Assembly: GCF_050908995.1 (NCBI RefSeq)
Contig: NC_135120.1
Location: forward strand, 4,167,433 to 4,231,432
Length of the DNA stretch: 64,000 bases
DNA from: Andrena cerasifolii
Taxonomy: Eukaryota; Arthropoda; Insecta; Hymenoptera; Andrenidae
Direction of reading: 5' to 3'
The notes under the pieces are model-generated. The model did no database searches and was not told the DNA's origin. It saw only the letters and a list, made by a program, of their open reading frames with translations. A program made the translations under genes and the position numbers. Numbering within the stretch: the first letter of the stretch is position 1; every line of letters starts with the position of its first letter. Shown one piece after another: positions 1 to 10,730 of this stretch.

Positions 1-29
1 AAGCGTGAAATCTTGCTGTGCGCTATCCT

Positions 30-330
30 GATGCGCACTAAAAAAAATGTGCGTTAAATTGCATGTGTTTTATATTGTATGCGCACTATATTCCGTGTCC
101 TAAATCGCATGTGTCCTAAATTGTATGTGCACTATAAATCGCATGTGTTCTATATTGTATTTGCACTATCTTCTGTGCACTATTCTGATGTATGCTAAAT
201 TGCATGTGTAATATTGTACTGTGTAGTTTTAATATGAACCCCAATAAACCTTTGTTCAACACTACGGTGAGTTCTAACTCTTAAACCAGCAACGATCTAC
301 TAACTCTCGGCTTAGCCCGAGAATCCCGTC
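30..330 (+). repeat. Degenerate short tandem repeat and LTR-like 3' part
   Basis: A phrase resembling gcatgtgt-taaattgtatgtgcactat recurs about six times with changes between 30 and 220. It is followed by AATAAA near 242 and a downstream GT-rich stretch, the order expected at the R-U5 end of an LTR. No coding sequence is visible. It may be a truncated LTR whose start lies left of the window. Confidence 0.4.
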
Positions 331-720
331 CCCGGCATCGTCACCCGAACTATCGGAGCCCGAGGAACGACCCGTTCAAGGACGATCACAGAGTGCAGCG
401 AGATTCTCAGGGAGAATTTCGACACCGGCAACCCTTGCAACACTAGACTAAATTTGAGTTTGGAAGGCGGCGGGCGGATGATGTCACAGGGGTGGGGAAA
501 ATTAAAGGAGTGGGGGGCATAGCGCGAACAGATACCGAAGCGATATGGAAGCGATACCGAAGCGATATTGAACCGATAGCGACGTGTAGAGGGAGAACTG
601 CGAGTGAAGTGCAACTGCGGGGCGTGACACCGACCGTCGGTAAGGAGGAAGGATGGGTGGGTGGAGTAATTAAACAATTTTTAATTTTCAAAATTTTAAT
701 GTACGCGAAAAACAGAACCT

Positions 721-792
721 CGGGCGATGGGGATCGAACTCAAGACCTCTGCATTACTAGCCAGTCGCTTTACCAATTCCCTCAACCCCGGC
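721..792 (-). repeat. tRNA-derived SINE-like sequence
   Basis: Read on the minus strand, this has a tRNA-like layout: a G-rich acceptor-like start, an A-box-like block (GGTAAAGCGACTGG) and a B-box (GAGTTCGATCC) at the right spacing. The T-stem and anticodon stem do not pair properly, so I read it as a decayed tRNA-derived SINE or tRNA pseudogene rather than a working tRNA. Confidence 0.5.
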
Positions 793-999
793 TTTCTGTT
801 GCTAGTCTTTTCCCAACGCTACATATACGGAAACTAACGGTGCCCTACATATGTGCCACTCACACGCCATAGGCTGTTCCCAAGTGCCAACGCCTACATT
901 AATAATTTTTTGTTTATCATTTATTTGCTACGTCACTCTATCGTAAAACTTTAACAAAATTTGAAGACTTAGAAAACTTCATATTCCCCATCCATCTAG

Positions 1000-1003
<4 letters not shown>

Positions 1004-1041
<38 letters not shown>
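1004..1041. repeat. (TA)n microsatellite
   Basis: A run of about 19 TA units, flanked by the mirrored words aggtac and gtacct, so the whole block is a palindrome. Confidence 0.95.
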
Positions 1042-1045
<4 letters not shown>

Positions 1046-1052
1046 CTAATAT

Positions 1053-1450
1053 GCCAAACCGAGCTATTAGCGTAGAAATATGTACATCAGAATAGGTCTG
1101 GGTTAGGTCTGTGTTATACATATATAGTTACGAAGCTATGCGTAGACCAATACGAAATGAAGCTATCGAGAAAGAATCAATGTTCTGACCAATAAAACTG
1201 ATTTTTTCGGACCTAACCCAGACCTATTCTGATGTACATATTTCTACGATAATAGCTCGGTTTGGCCTACACGTCAGGAGCTTGACACTGTCCCCATCAC
1301 TTCTGGCTCCCTTTTGTTCTCCGAAGACGGCGGGAGCGAGTCAGAAAACGTTGAGAAAAGGAGCACCGAGGTAGGCAAGCGGTATGGTGGGAGAATACCC
1401 TCACGAAACTCACCGGCCAATACATCTGATCCCGACCTTAGACAAAGGCC
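1053..1450. mobile_element. Family A repeat copy with hairpin MITE core
   Basis: Positions 1053-1109 and 1210-1266 are near-perfect inverted copies of about 57 bp, beginning gccaaaccgagct and ending agctcggtttggc, around a loop of about 100 bp. Downstream sequence to about 1450 matches 11940-12150. This belongs to a dispersed family (family A) also seen at 8500-8645, 10013-10172, 11433-12258 and 20115-20640. It is non-coding and its superfamily is unknown. Confidence 0.65.
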
Positions 1451-1505
1451 CGTGGGCGCGTGGTGATAGCGGTCGCTGACGCACAGGCCTTTTAGACTGG
1501 GCGCA

Positions 1506-2585
1506 ATGGGCACAAGAGAATACAAAAATGTCGTTGAACGTTGCGTTCCGCAATGGTCGCGAGCAGTGAAAACATTACAAATGCGCCGCAGCGTACTCAT
1601 CAGCTGTTGTGATGAGTTAGTGTGCACAATTTCAAATCGCGCGGCGCGGCGCATTGCTTGCAGACGCGACTTTTGTTGCGTGATATAGATACTGCTTTCA
1701 ACAACCGCGTATTAATCGGTGCCGTGCTAACTTCAAATTACATCGAGCCTCGCAAATTTCTTCAGGATGCGGAGAGCATTGTGATGGAGCATGTGCAAAG
1801 CGCTTTGGAGTCACTGCTCTGTATCCAGCCGAAAGAAACGCTGATCTCCAAAGTTCATATCCACATTGTGCATCTGTGTTAAATCTCCAGTATGTAAACG
1901 TTTACAGTTTCCAGGAGGTGGAGAAGATGGAAAAAGGACCAACAATGTTTTCGCTGCCTCTCAGCAGCCACAAGAGAAATCGGCCTGCCCTATATACCAG
2001 ACTATGGAGGCAGTAATGTGGGATACTGCGTGGATCAAGAACTTGTCCCGGCTCGTGAGCGCGCTCTTGAGCAAACACAATGGAACAAAAAATCATCTGT
2101 GACCGGTACGTATGAACACACTAAATATTAAAATAGCTTATGGAAAAATATTAAATAAAAATTTGGTTTTGCAGGTGCATGCACTACTTAAGTTCCACCG
2201 AGAAGTTGGTGGCCCACGCAATTGTTTGCCGAGAGATGGACGACTGCACCATCCTGCTGCCCAGCGAGGACAACAAATGGCTCAGTTTCGACAACCACAA
2301 CACGAAGGAGCGAGTCCCATTCATAGTGTACGCTGATCTCGAGTGTATCGTGGAGTGCGCGATCATTGCCATCTAATAAACGAGTGCGCGATCATTGCCA
2401 TCTAACCGGATGTTTTAGAAATCCCGTACATTCGGAGTGCAATTTAAATTATAAAAATTCGTTTTGCATTCCCATAGTTTTCTATAATTTATCCAGTTAC
2501 AATTCACATTTTATTATCGATAAAATAGGTAATGCATTGAAGGTGCCATTGACGTATTGCCCATAAATAAAGAAAAATATATTTC
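1506..2585 (+). pseudogene. Protein-primed family-B DNA polymerase pseudogene, N-terminal part
   Basis: Several frames together encode pieces in the order of a protein-primed type-B DNA polymerase of the Polinton/Maverick or related virus-like kind. They include a block with LTSNYIEPRKFL (about 1720-1760), AWIKNLSRLVS (about 2030), LSSTEKLVAH leading into RVPFIVYADLEC (about 2185-2350), and VRDHCHLTGCFRNP followed by FYNLSSYNSHFI (about 2380-2515). YADLEC and the HCHLTG block are typical of the exonuclease half of this family. The reading frame changes several times, a middle segment is missing, and a short direct repeat (gcgcgatcattgccatct, near 2356 and 2388) interrupts the frame. The gene is split: the sequence resumes at about 3601. 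It is an old integrated copy, not functional. Confidence 0.75.
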
Positions 2586-3600
2586 ACTAGCGTCCCCCAT
2601 CTCGGCTTCGTCCGAGATATTAGCGTGACTAATTAATGTTTATTAGAATTAATATCTTTTAAGGAAATTAAGTGTTTTGAAAATAGCTTGATTTCTTCGT
2701 AATATTTTGGAGAAGATAACATTCTTGGTATAATGATTTTCTGACATTAGGATGCATTGTTGTTGCGCATCACCTGCCGGAGCAATGATGGCAAATATTA
2801 TCCATCGCTCCTATTTGAACTTCTCCTAAGTTAACATACCTAGTTAATTCCTGGATCATAATTCAATGCAAAACTTCCGGTAACATTCACTCTTATAAGT
2901 CCAGGATTTACCAGTGTATCTTAATATATAAAGCAAAAAGTGTTTGTGTGTTTGTCTGTCGCCTAAAAACATTCGAACGGTAAACTCAGGGGTCATGAAA
3001 TTTATCCCAGTTCATTATACCTACCTACTCAAGATGAACGTGGCTATTTTCACAAAAAGATAAATAAGTAAAAAACAATTTTTTTTTTATAAAATCAGAA
3101 TTTAAATTTCGGGTGAAGCTGAGTTGCAAAGCTAGTATTGCATACGTCGAGCAGGAGTGGATGATCTTGATAAATTTGATCGCACCCGGGGCATAGTAAC
3201 ATCCACACGGGGTACACATAAAACTGCAACAGCAATTTGTAACCATACGATCATTCTAACATATATGTCCGCGGTAATCCACTTCTGTAGCGAGAAAGCG
3301 CGCGTAAAGCTTTGCCATCTGGTGGTGACATCGCGGTACTGCTGCGGGCGAGGTATCGCACGGGCCGAATATGTGCATGCCCGCGCGAAGTAGACTGTCG
3401 TATACACGGGGCACGTGGTCTGCAAAACAGCCGTTTACACATAAATTACATGTTAATAACGCGTTTCTGAGACATGTTATATAGCCTATGTCCATTCTAG
3501 AGTATGCAGAAATAACGTGTTAAAATTTGAGGAAGATCGGTTCAATAGGTCTTGAGTTTTGCGCCAACGTAAAAATCTCTCTTTATATAATAGTATAAAG
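2586..3600 (+). mobile_element. Non-autonomous element splitting the polymerase pseudogene
   Basis: The polymerase reading stops near 2585 and resumes at about 3601, so the intervening kilobase is an insertion or replacement. From about 2925 it carries a unit starting ttaatatataaagcaaaaag followed by a GTTTGTG-rich stretch. The end, near 3570-3595, is ctctctttatataatagtat. The 2930-3150 part has a second, reversed copy at 8718-8910. No coding capacity is visible. I could not define termini or a target duplication. Confidence 0.55.
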
Positions 3601-4605
3601 ACAAATTAAAAATTATACGATCCGAATTTGAAAAATTATTCCCTAACGATTGTGATTTATTGGCGTGACACCGTGTCTTTCCATCTGAATACCTTGATTG
3701 CGCAAACAAGCTGCAGGACCCGTGCTTACCACCGCGCGAGTCATTTTACAGTTCGTTAACGGGTGAGACTGTATCCGAGAGCGATTACGTGCACGCTGAG
3801 ATCGTATGGCAGCGTTTTAACATTACAACCAAGAGCGAATACAGCAACTTGTATTTAAACACATATGTCTTGTTATTGTCCGATATTTTTTAAAATTTCC
3901 GTGAAAGGTGAATTAAGAGTTTTATATGGGATGCTGTGCTGAAAGACACCAACATTACGTTCGAATTACTCACCGACGATCAAATAGTCATGTTAATCGA
4001 ACGCAGTATAGGCGGCGATTTAAGTCAGTGTTCCGGCAGGTATGCAGAGGCTAATTACAAGTATATGCAGTCTTACGATTCATCGAAACCATCATCGTAC
4101 TTAATGTACTTTGATGTAAACAATTTGTATGGATGGGCAATGAGTCAACCTTTGCCACACGTCGAAAATATTGATATATCTTCAATCGCTGTCGATTCGT
4201 CCACGGGGTACATTCTCCACGTAGATCTGGATTATTCGAAAAGTTTGCACAATGCTCACGCCGACTTACCGTTCTGCCCGACGCGTTCCAAACCACCCGG
4301 CAAAAGACGGAACAAGCTGCTCGCGATATATTACGATAAACAGCGTTACCCACTATCGCAACCTGCAGCAGTGCACGCGTCACGGTCTTTGTGATACAAA
4401 GATATACCGCATACTCCACTTCACTCAATCCCCCTGACTCCTCGATTACATTGAACTTAATACACGGTTTAGAACAAGCGCGACAAACGACTTCGAAAAA
4501 AAATTGTACAAATTGATCTAGAACGAGGTATTTGGTAAAACTCTGTAAAATGAACGAAATTGCGTAGATGTAAAACTTGCACTGTCACATAAAAATTCAG
4601 AACAA
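3601..4605 (+). pseudogene. Protein-primed family-B DNA polymerase pseudogene, C-terminal part
   Basis: This continues the pseudogene of 1506-2585. Visible blocks are KLKIIRSEFEKL (about 3606), SLTGETVSESDYVHAE (about 3750), SQCSGRYAEANYKYM (about 4024-4068), SYLMYFDVNNLYGWAMSQ (about 4095-4148), HYRNLQQCTRHGL and DYIELNTRFRT (about 4350-4480), and VFGKTL (about 4530). The DVNNLYGWAMSQPLP block is the palm motif containing the first catalytic aspartate (DxxNLYG, the family form of DxxSLYP). The frame shifts near 4330 and has stops after 4430. The distal palm and thumb are absent. Confidence 0.75.
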
Positions 4606-4993
4606 TAGCTCAAGATACAATAAAGCAGCAAGCCAAATCACAAATTAATTTGACGAACCGTTTTGTCAAAAAAATCACAAAAATTACCTATTTTTCGGGC
4701 CAACAAGACTCAATCCTCCCTTAACCCTTTGACTACAAAAGGCAATTATTTATTTTTTAACCCCTAAGAATGGTATCGCATCTCTGGGTACCGTTTTGAT
4801 CCGTAGTCAGTGGACAACCAATCGCAGCGACTGATATGCGAATATGGCGCCATCTGTATTGATGGTTCTCTCCGAGAGTGCGCCGCAGTTTTTGTTGCTT
4901 ATTGAGAAATTGATTTTTTTTTAAAGACAGCCGAATTTCAAGAAGAGAATTAATATTTTTTCACCTACTATCGATGAATATCAAAAAGTATAT

Positions 4994-5690
4994 TGTGATG
5001 TCCCACTATTTTTCGCGCGGTATAAATTAGAGTCTTCCCCACAAATTACTCCACAACTCCGCCAAAACCCTTAAAACCCAACTCATACCCAGACCTAACC
5101 GAGACCCCTTTTACCCAACCATCGGGCCATCTAGAAGATATACCTTAGCGGTCCCCATCTCGAGATGGTCAAGTATGAAATCCCCTTCCCCTTTTCGCCC
5201 CACGAGGCACCATCTCCCTCACATTTAAATCTAAACGAGTCCCTCGTCCCAAAAACCCTCTTAAATCAAGACCACGTCTCATCCCTTCTCTACGACCCAC
5301 CAAGTCAACGCCACTCTCACCCCTTTCCAATCAAAACACGCAAAGTCCATCCAATGGGTTGAGTACCTCCTTTTCGAAAGCCCCAAATAAAAACCCCGGG
5401 AGTCCTATTGTAACGCATATTTCGCGCATGAGTCATTAATATGTTTCAATTATATAACGCATATTTCGTGCATGAGTCATGATGCTTACCGCGCATACCC
5501 ATCATACCTAAACACCGTATAAATACAAGGACCCCAGAGGCCGTAGCCCCCTTCTACGGAAACTCTCCTACAGAAGTAGTTCGAATTAACCAAATATCGA
5601 ACCCTAACCCATTCAGTGATTATTCATACTAAATTCAGTGCTAATCCTCTCAAAGGAATTATTAATCTTTGACATCAACAGTTATTATTA
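4994..5690 (+). mobile_element. LTR-like sequence (probable solo or partial Gypsy LTR)
   Basis: It starts TGTGATGTCCCACTATT and matches 32628-33010 (TGTGACGACCCACTATT) and the mirror copy at 39264-39646 over about 400 bp, including ccatctcgagatggtca. A promoter-like GTATAAATAC occurs near 5518. The start is clear from the shared boundary. The end is not, and no flanking duplication was found. Confidence 0.5.
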
Positions 5691-6426
5691 TTACCTGTAG
5701 TACCAGTGTATATTATCGCCATTTATATTATATTTCATTGCTTACGCTTTTCAGGACGTGACAATTTTGTCAACATTAACATCGGATGTTACTGTCTAGT
5801 GGCAAATCATTTACCGTCGAATGGAGCGCACCACCAAGATGAGTTCACAGATGTTGTAAGCAATAACTTATATGAACAAGATGAATCAGATAGCGATTAA
5901 AATTAAGAATTGTTGTATAAGTTTGTACATATCTATACTACCTATATGTTTGTAATAATATTTTCTATCAAGTACCTATTATACGGACATAATCAGGTAA
6001 TATTAATTTTTATCGAAAACACCTGTATTTTTAATGACACACAAAATCAGGCAAAACATAATCATAAAAGGTAGAAAGAACATTGAAAAGTATATATACG
6101 CACAGGAAAAAGTAATAACAAAAATAATTTTGCATAGCTAGAATCTCATTATAACCACGACTGTGTTATATAAAAATGTGACGGAAAAATACGAGTTCTA
6201 ATACGGTTGGCGTTAAATTGAAGGACGTGAACCGCACCGATGGTTATGAAAGTGGTTCAAGTAAAAAATGTGAAAAAATTGAATTTATCTTATTTTGTAC
6301 TACATCGATTACACAGACACAGGAGTCTAAATATCGCGAAACAAAAAAAAACGTATGCAGACCACTTTTATAATTATCGGTTTAACTGATGTTATATCTG
6401 TTCAGAACCCAAGAACTATCGTGTAA
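5691..6426. other. No recognisable gene
   Basis: AT-rich sequence. A 64-codon open frame (5706-5900) ends in an acidic tail (EQDESDSD) but matches nothing I know. I see no repeat structure here. Confidence 0.4.
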
Positions 6427-6493
6427 CGTCCCACGGGGACTCGAACCCGGTAAAACCGTCCGTCGGTAAAACAGAACTGTACTACATTACCGT
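6427..6493 (-). repeat. tRNA-like sequence (SINE or tRNA pseudogene)
   Basis: The minus strand carries a strong B-box (GGGTTCGAGTCCCC) and an upstream A-box-like TAATGTAGTACAG at roughly tRNA spacing. The T-stem has one mismatch and I cannot fold a clean acceptor stem. It differs from the copy at 721-792, so it is a separate tRNA-derived insertion. Confidence 0.45.
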
Positions 6494-7086
6494 AAATACT
6501 TTTATATATAATTTATGATTTAAGCGAATATTAATGAAACAAATGATATATTAACATTAGAAACAATTAATCAACAGACGCGGTCGCGTCTGGAAGCTAA
6601 TTCCCCCTTCCCCTCTACCCATAGGCACACTGAGCGACCATGTCTCTATACACGAAAGATAGCGGAATTGACAGGTCGTCGGAGCTATTTTAGCCTTATT
6701 ATCTTATTTTATGACATACCGCCGGTGTTTTTACATGATTAAGCGAATCATTTTTTAAAAGATATAAGATTTATTCTGAATTAATAGTTATAAAAATGAT
6801 ACTTTTAGGATTACGAGTTATGACGTCACGTTTTCCTCCTCCACTTGACGCCAGTAGGTGCCGCCTCGAAAGCATAATTTATAAATGTCACTTGGCTGTC
6901 ATTCAACCATAACCTGCTAGTTGTTAACATTTTTTAAATGCCACGATGGTAAAAAAGATCTCGTGCGATAGCGGCGGGAGGTTCATAGGAGGCAAATTTT
7001 TGCAAAAGATTCAACAAGACGCATCTGAATTTTCTTTAGCATTATGCAATAATTTACAAGGGCTCTAAAAAATAGTTCAATTTGAA

Positions 7087-7614
7087 ATGACAACATCTGT
7101 ACACTGCAGAAAATGTTCTCATAGAGAAACAACCACTACCAGCCATTATATTCTTCCCTTGACAGTTAAAGAATTGTGTTTAAAGTCAAAGAAAGGTACA
7201 CCTTTACAAGATTATGTTAATATTGCTTTACCGATTGGTTGGAAATCGAGTTCGCAAAAACTGTGCAAACAATGTTCTGAGCAAATATTTACTAAAATTG
7301 AAATTACTACTCCGCCAATAATTATTATAATGCAATTGTTGTTGTTCTCTTATGATGAAAATGGCAACATTATTAAAGAAATTAATTGTAAAATTACCGC
7401 TGCTCCACAACCAATATCAATATGTAATAAAAAATATAAATTACTAAGTGCCGTATTTCATAATGGTCCTCATCCCCAGAACGGTTCATATTCATGCATG
7501 ATACGTGATGGTAGATCAGCATGGAAATGTATTGGCAACGACAAAATTAATCAAACGAAATGGCCCAAAAACGCCAAAAATGTGTATATTCTTTTTTTGC
7601 AACGGCAAAATTAG
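7087..7614 (+). pseudogene. USP-type deubiquitinase-like fragment
   Basis: A 175-codon frame resembles the C-terminal half of ubiquitin-specific protease (USP) domains. It has two CxxC pairs (CRKCSH near residue 8, CKQCSEQ near residue 60), as in the USP zinc finger, then IIIIMQLLLFSYDENG, then YKLLSAVFHNG, and finally WKCIGNDKINQTKWPKNAKNVYILFLQ spread over residues 145-173. USPs normally have GHY (catalytic His) before the W...ND block; here the place reads GSYSC, so the His is missing. The catalytic Cys box is not seen upstream (6900-7086). It is therefore inactive or a fragment, possibly carried by a TE. Confidence 0.5.
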
Positions 7615-7763
7615 CTTTAAAATAGTTTTCAGTACAATTTGTAGCATTTCATTTAAAAATTTGTTTTCAAAAATGCCAACAATGAAAAGACCATTTTGTG
7701 CCCCTTGCCAACCGTATGCCCTAGGCAGTTGCCTAATTTTTCAGAGTAAAAGTCATAAATAAT

Positions 7764-8467
7764 TGTGACCGTCTCTGGTTGCGAGACGGTTACCGGTGGG
7801 ATGGAGAAAGGATTAGATTGCCGAATCAGTCGGTATGGCCAGGTTTGGCGAATGATCAAGAGCGGGTTAGCAAAATAACAATTGTTTATTGGTCAGAGTC
7901 GTACAGGTGCGCGGTGCGCGTCCGGTCGCGATAGCAGTTACGACGAGTCTCGTGCAGTGACTCCGTAGGGCTAGGCGCAACGGTGCGTTTTCTCGCGGCG
8001 GCAGCGATTTCGACGAGCTCGGGGAGTAGGATGCGGAGTTTGTGGCACGTTCTACTCAGGAGGGCCAATGAGGCACATCCTTGCGGGAATCGTGTAATAG
8101 AATTCCAGAGTGCAGTAGAGTTCTGGCCTAATGCGCGCGTAGACACCTCTCTGACGTAGGTGGGACGCAAGATTGCTCTCGGCCTATTTCGGCTAGAGGC
8201 TGGTAATGGCAAAGTACGGCGCTGGCCGACACTGACATACGTCGGGAGTTCCAAAAATTGAGCGACTGGATTTGCTGCCTGAAGCGGTACAGCTATCATG
8301 CACCAGTGCTCCTGATTTCGCTCGCCGCGGCCTTTATATTGTGAGGCCGTGCATCTTCGCCCGCGAGAACTGTCGCAGAGCCGCGGCCACCCAGCGGCCG
8401 CGGCGCGAACTGCGTCTATTGTCTCGGCGCCGTAAGCTCGGGCGGCGCGTGACGTGACTTCGTCACA
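7764..8467 (-). mobile_element. Probable solo LTR, minus orientation
   Basis: On the minus strand it begins TGTGACGAAGTC (8467) and ends GACGGTCACA (7764), a TG..CA LTR frame of 704 bp. Inside, also on minus, are a TATA-like CAATATAAAGG near 8340 and CCAATAAACAATTGTT (polyadenylation signal) near 7890, in the right order for U3-R-U5. Flanks TAAT and TAAC give only a weak target duplication. A 137-codon frame inside (7886-8299, minus) has no convincing protein match. Confidence 0.5.
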
Positions 8468-8499
8468 TAACCTCAGATAAATGCAAAAGGGCGCAAAAA

Positions 8500-8645
8500 A
8501 GACTTGAGCCGGTCCTGCGTCAAGCTTTCGCGGAAGCCGTTTTCGTATTTACGATGAGTGCTCACAGATCATCGCGCACACCCGTCGCGCACGCAAAGGG
8601 CGGAGTGTCAGGCATCAGAAAGACGGAGCGAGACAAAACACGTCG
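8500..8645 (-). repeat. Family A repeat, part left of the Transib-like insertion
   Basis: It matches 20350-20480 in reverse orientation, for example cgcgcacgcaaagg-cggagtgtcagg. The match continues on the other side of the inserted element at 10013. This fragment and 10013-10172 were therefore once adjacent. Confidence 0.7.
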
Positions 8646-8717
8646 CACAGTGGGACGGATCGATACTTAAGTAGGCATTCACTGCATTTTTTTTAAACAT
8701 TTCATCATTTACTGATT

Positions 8718-8910
8718 ACTAGCTTTAGATTACAGAACGTAGATACGGATTTTATAAAAAAAAATTTTTATTTTTTGTGAAAATAGACACATTCATCTGG
8801 TTTAGCCAGGCAGAATGAGTTGGGGTACATTTCGTGACCCCAGAGTTTACCGCTGGAAAGTTGTTAGGCGATACACAAACACACAAATATATAAACTTTC
8901 TGCTTTATTA
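8718..8910 (-). repeat. Nested copy of the repeat seen at 2930-3150
   Basis: In reverse it reads ataaagcagaaagtttatat, a GTTTGTG-rich tract, then cggtaaactctggggtcac and a T-rich stretch, parallel to 2930-3150. It is the 5' part of a dispersed non-autonomous element, nested in the Transib-like element. Confidence 0.65.
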
Positions 8911-9684
8911 CAGATTATTTTATACTTAAGATAATCTAAAATTACAGGTAATATATTGTACAATAAATACAAAAATCATTTACAACTCTGATAAGAAACT
9001 TAGCAAAGATAATGTTTCTGGCCACATTTGTTTTTTCCGTTCTGTTCTTATCAATAGGATTCTTGATGTTGAAATATATGGATCGAAGCTTACTTATAAA
9101 TTATTTAAAACATCTTGATTTGTCATTTTTCGGATGCTTTTTCTTGCGTGTAATTCCCCAAAACTCGATTCCAATCACTCTCTGATTACATGCATGATTT
9201 ATTCTTATCTATCTAGCTTTTCATTCACACTTTTGCACGTTTCACACCTCTGCGTGCTTCACTTCCAACATATGTATATTACTTATTATTATTATATTTT
9301 AACATTACTCAATTAGAGTATTTTGAAGTTAAAAACATTCATTTTGCACCATTATCATCGAAAATAAAAAATTGAAACAAAATAGTATATTTTTCCTGAC
9401 TTACACCTGCTTTTGTGCAAAAAATACCAATTTTTCAAAGGGTTGGATGCGGACGGATATAAATAATTGAATCTGCCCAGAATTACGAGGTATGCTTGAA
9501 TTTACTAACAAATACGAACAATTCTTTTAATTTAGAAAATTACGAAAATGGTAACAAAAAATCTTAGTTTGGCAATAGAATATAAGTATTTATATTTTTC
9601 ATTACAAGAAAAAGACTAACTAAAACTATTTAGTAAATATGTAAAATGCTGATCATTTTCTAGAAATAGAAATCTACAAATTTT

Positions 9685-9835
9685 GTTAGAATATTTAACA
9701 GAGGAAGTCCAGAAAGCCCGAAATAAAGATTTCAAAAACTACTGCAAATTATACGCAAAAAGTGCAGCCGGAACATGACAAATCAAGATGTTCTAAATAA
9801 TTTATTAATAAGCCCTGATCCATATACATATATAT
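9685..9835 (+). pseudogene. Transib-like transposase C-terminal remnant
   Basis: Frames encode EEVQKARNKDFKNY and, after a frameshift, QDVLNNLLISPDPY. These align with EEAQEARNKG and EDILHNLLISSDPY at 28150-28285. The Glu-containing EEAQEARNK block corresponds to the third acidic catalytic position expected of RAG1/Transib transposases. This remnant ties the termini of 8646-10007 to this transposase family. Confidence 0.7.
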
Positions 9836-10012
9836 GGAAATCAACATCAACAAGAGCCCCATTGTTAAAAAGAGCGACGAGAAAAAAAATGATTATTGTA
9901 TTTATTATACAATATATTGCCTGTAATTTTAGATTATAATCAATAAATGATGAAATATGCAAAAAATGAAGTGAATGCCTACTTAAGTGTCGATCCATCC
10001 CACTGTTCGTCA

Positions 10013-10172
10013 TCTGTCTCGTACCGTCCTCGCTCGCTTTCAGTGCCTCGCACTTGCTCTCGTTCTATCTCGCTCTCGCCTTCGCCGGACGAAAGTGAAA
10101 CAGAAGTGGTGGGGCTAGCGAAAAGTCCGCATCATGTACGTCAAACCGAGCCCTCAGCGAGTAAGTATTGTA
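10013..10172 (-). repeat. Family A repeat, part between two insertions
   Basis: It matches 20185-20340 in reverse (ctgtctcgtaccgtcctcg, caccacttctg region, aaaccgagcc). It is bounded on the left by the Transib-like element and on the right by the TA-flanked hairpin starting at 10173. Confidence 0.7.
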
Positions 10173-10728
10173 CTAGGCAGTCGTTCCTGGCTAAAATGCA
10201 GCATTTCTGTTTCAATTAATTACAAAGAGACAAATTGAAACAGAGACTTGTTCTATAACATGAAGTTTATTAACATCATAAGCTTTAAAAAACTTGTTTA
10301 GTCAAAAATATGCATTATATATGACGCTACAGATGGATCATTAAAGATTAGAGTTTCTAATCACTCTCAAGCCCCAAAAGATGAGGTCGTAGTTTTTTTC
10401 ATAAAGAACAAGAGTTCTCATTAACTTTAATTTAGGTGTGATCCGAAACTACAAAATTTGTGAAGATGCTCGAATTTGTTTTGAATCGATTGGATCCTTC
10501 GTTTTTAAGCTATCACTGCAAAACAGAAGAAACTTTTTTTAAAAAGCCTCTTTAATGATCCATCTGTAGCGTCATATATAATGCATATTTTTTACTAAAC
10601 GAACAAGTTTTTTTAAAGCTTATGATGTTAATAAATTTCATGCCAAAGAACAAGCCTTAGTTTCAATTTGTTTCTTTGTAATTAATTGAAACACAAATGC
10701 TTCATTTTAGACAGGAACAACTGCCTAG
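10173..10728. mobile_element. TA-flanked hairpin MITE
   Basis: Arms of roughly 190 bp are inverted copies (left ctaggcagtcgttcctggct, right ending caactgcctag). TA lies on both sides (10171-10172, 10729-10730). The paralogous family A copy near 20165-20180 reads actgtacccc without an insertion. A TA duplication and long inverted repeats suggest a Tc1/mariner-type non-autonomous element. Confidence 0.75.
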
Positions 10729-10730
10729 TA

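Larger units (their letters stand above)
8646..10007 (+). mobile_element. Transib-like transposon, internally decayed
   Basis: Terminal inverted repeats of about 47 bp: left CACAGTGGGACGGATCGATA, right (reversed) AACAGTGGGATGGATCGACA, both continuing with cttaagtaggcattcact. Flanks are CGTCG (8641-8645) and CGTCA (10008-10012), a 5-bp GC-rich target duplication as known for Transib. The left terminus CACAGTG equals the V(D)J recombination-signal heptamer, a resemblance described for Transib ends. It encloses a remnant of the same transposase as 26535-28430 (see 9685-9835) and a nested repeat at 8718-8910. The paralogous repeat at 20310-20370 lacks the insertion. Confidence 0.8.

Noticed and set aside
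721..792. Functional tRNA gene
   Set aside because: Stems do not pair and no clean anticodon loop forms; only the A- and B-box-like parts remain.
7886..8299. Protein of 137 codons, minus strand
   Set aside because: Lies within an LTR-like unit, with TATA and AATAAA at the expected places; weak resemblance to a LINE C-terminus was not convincing.
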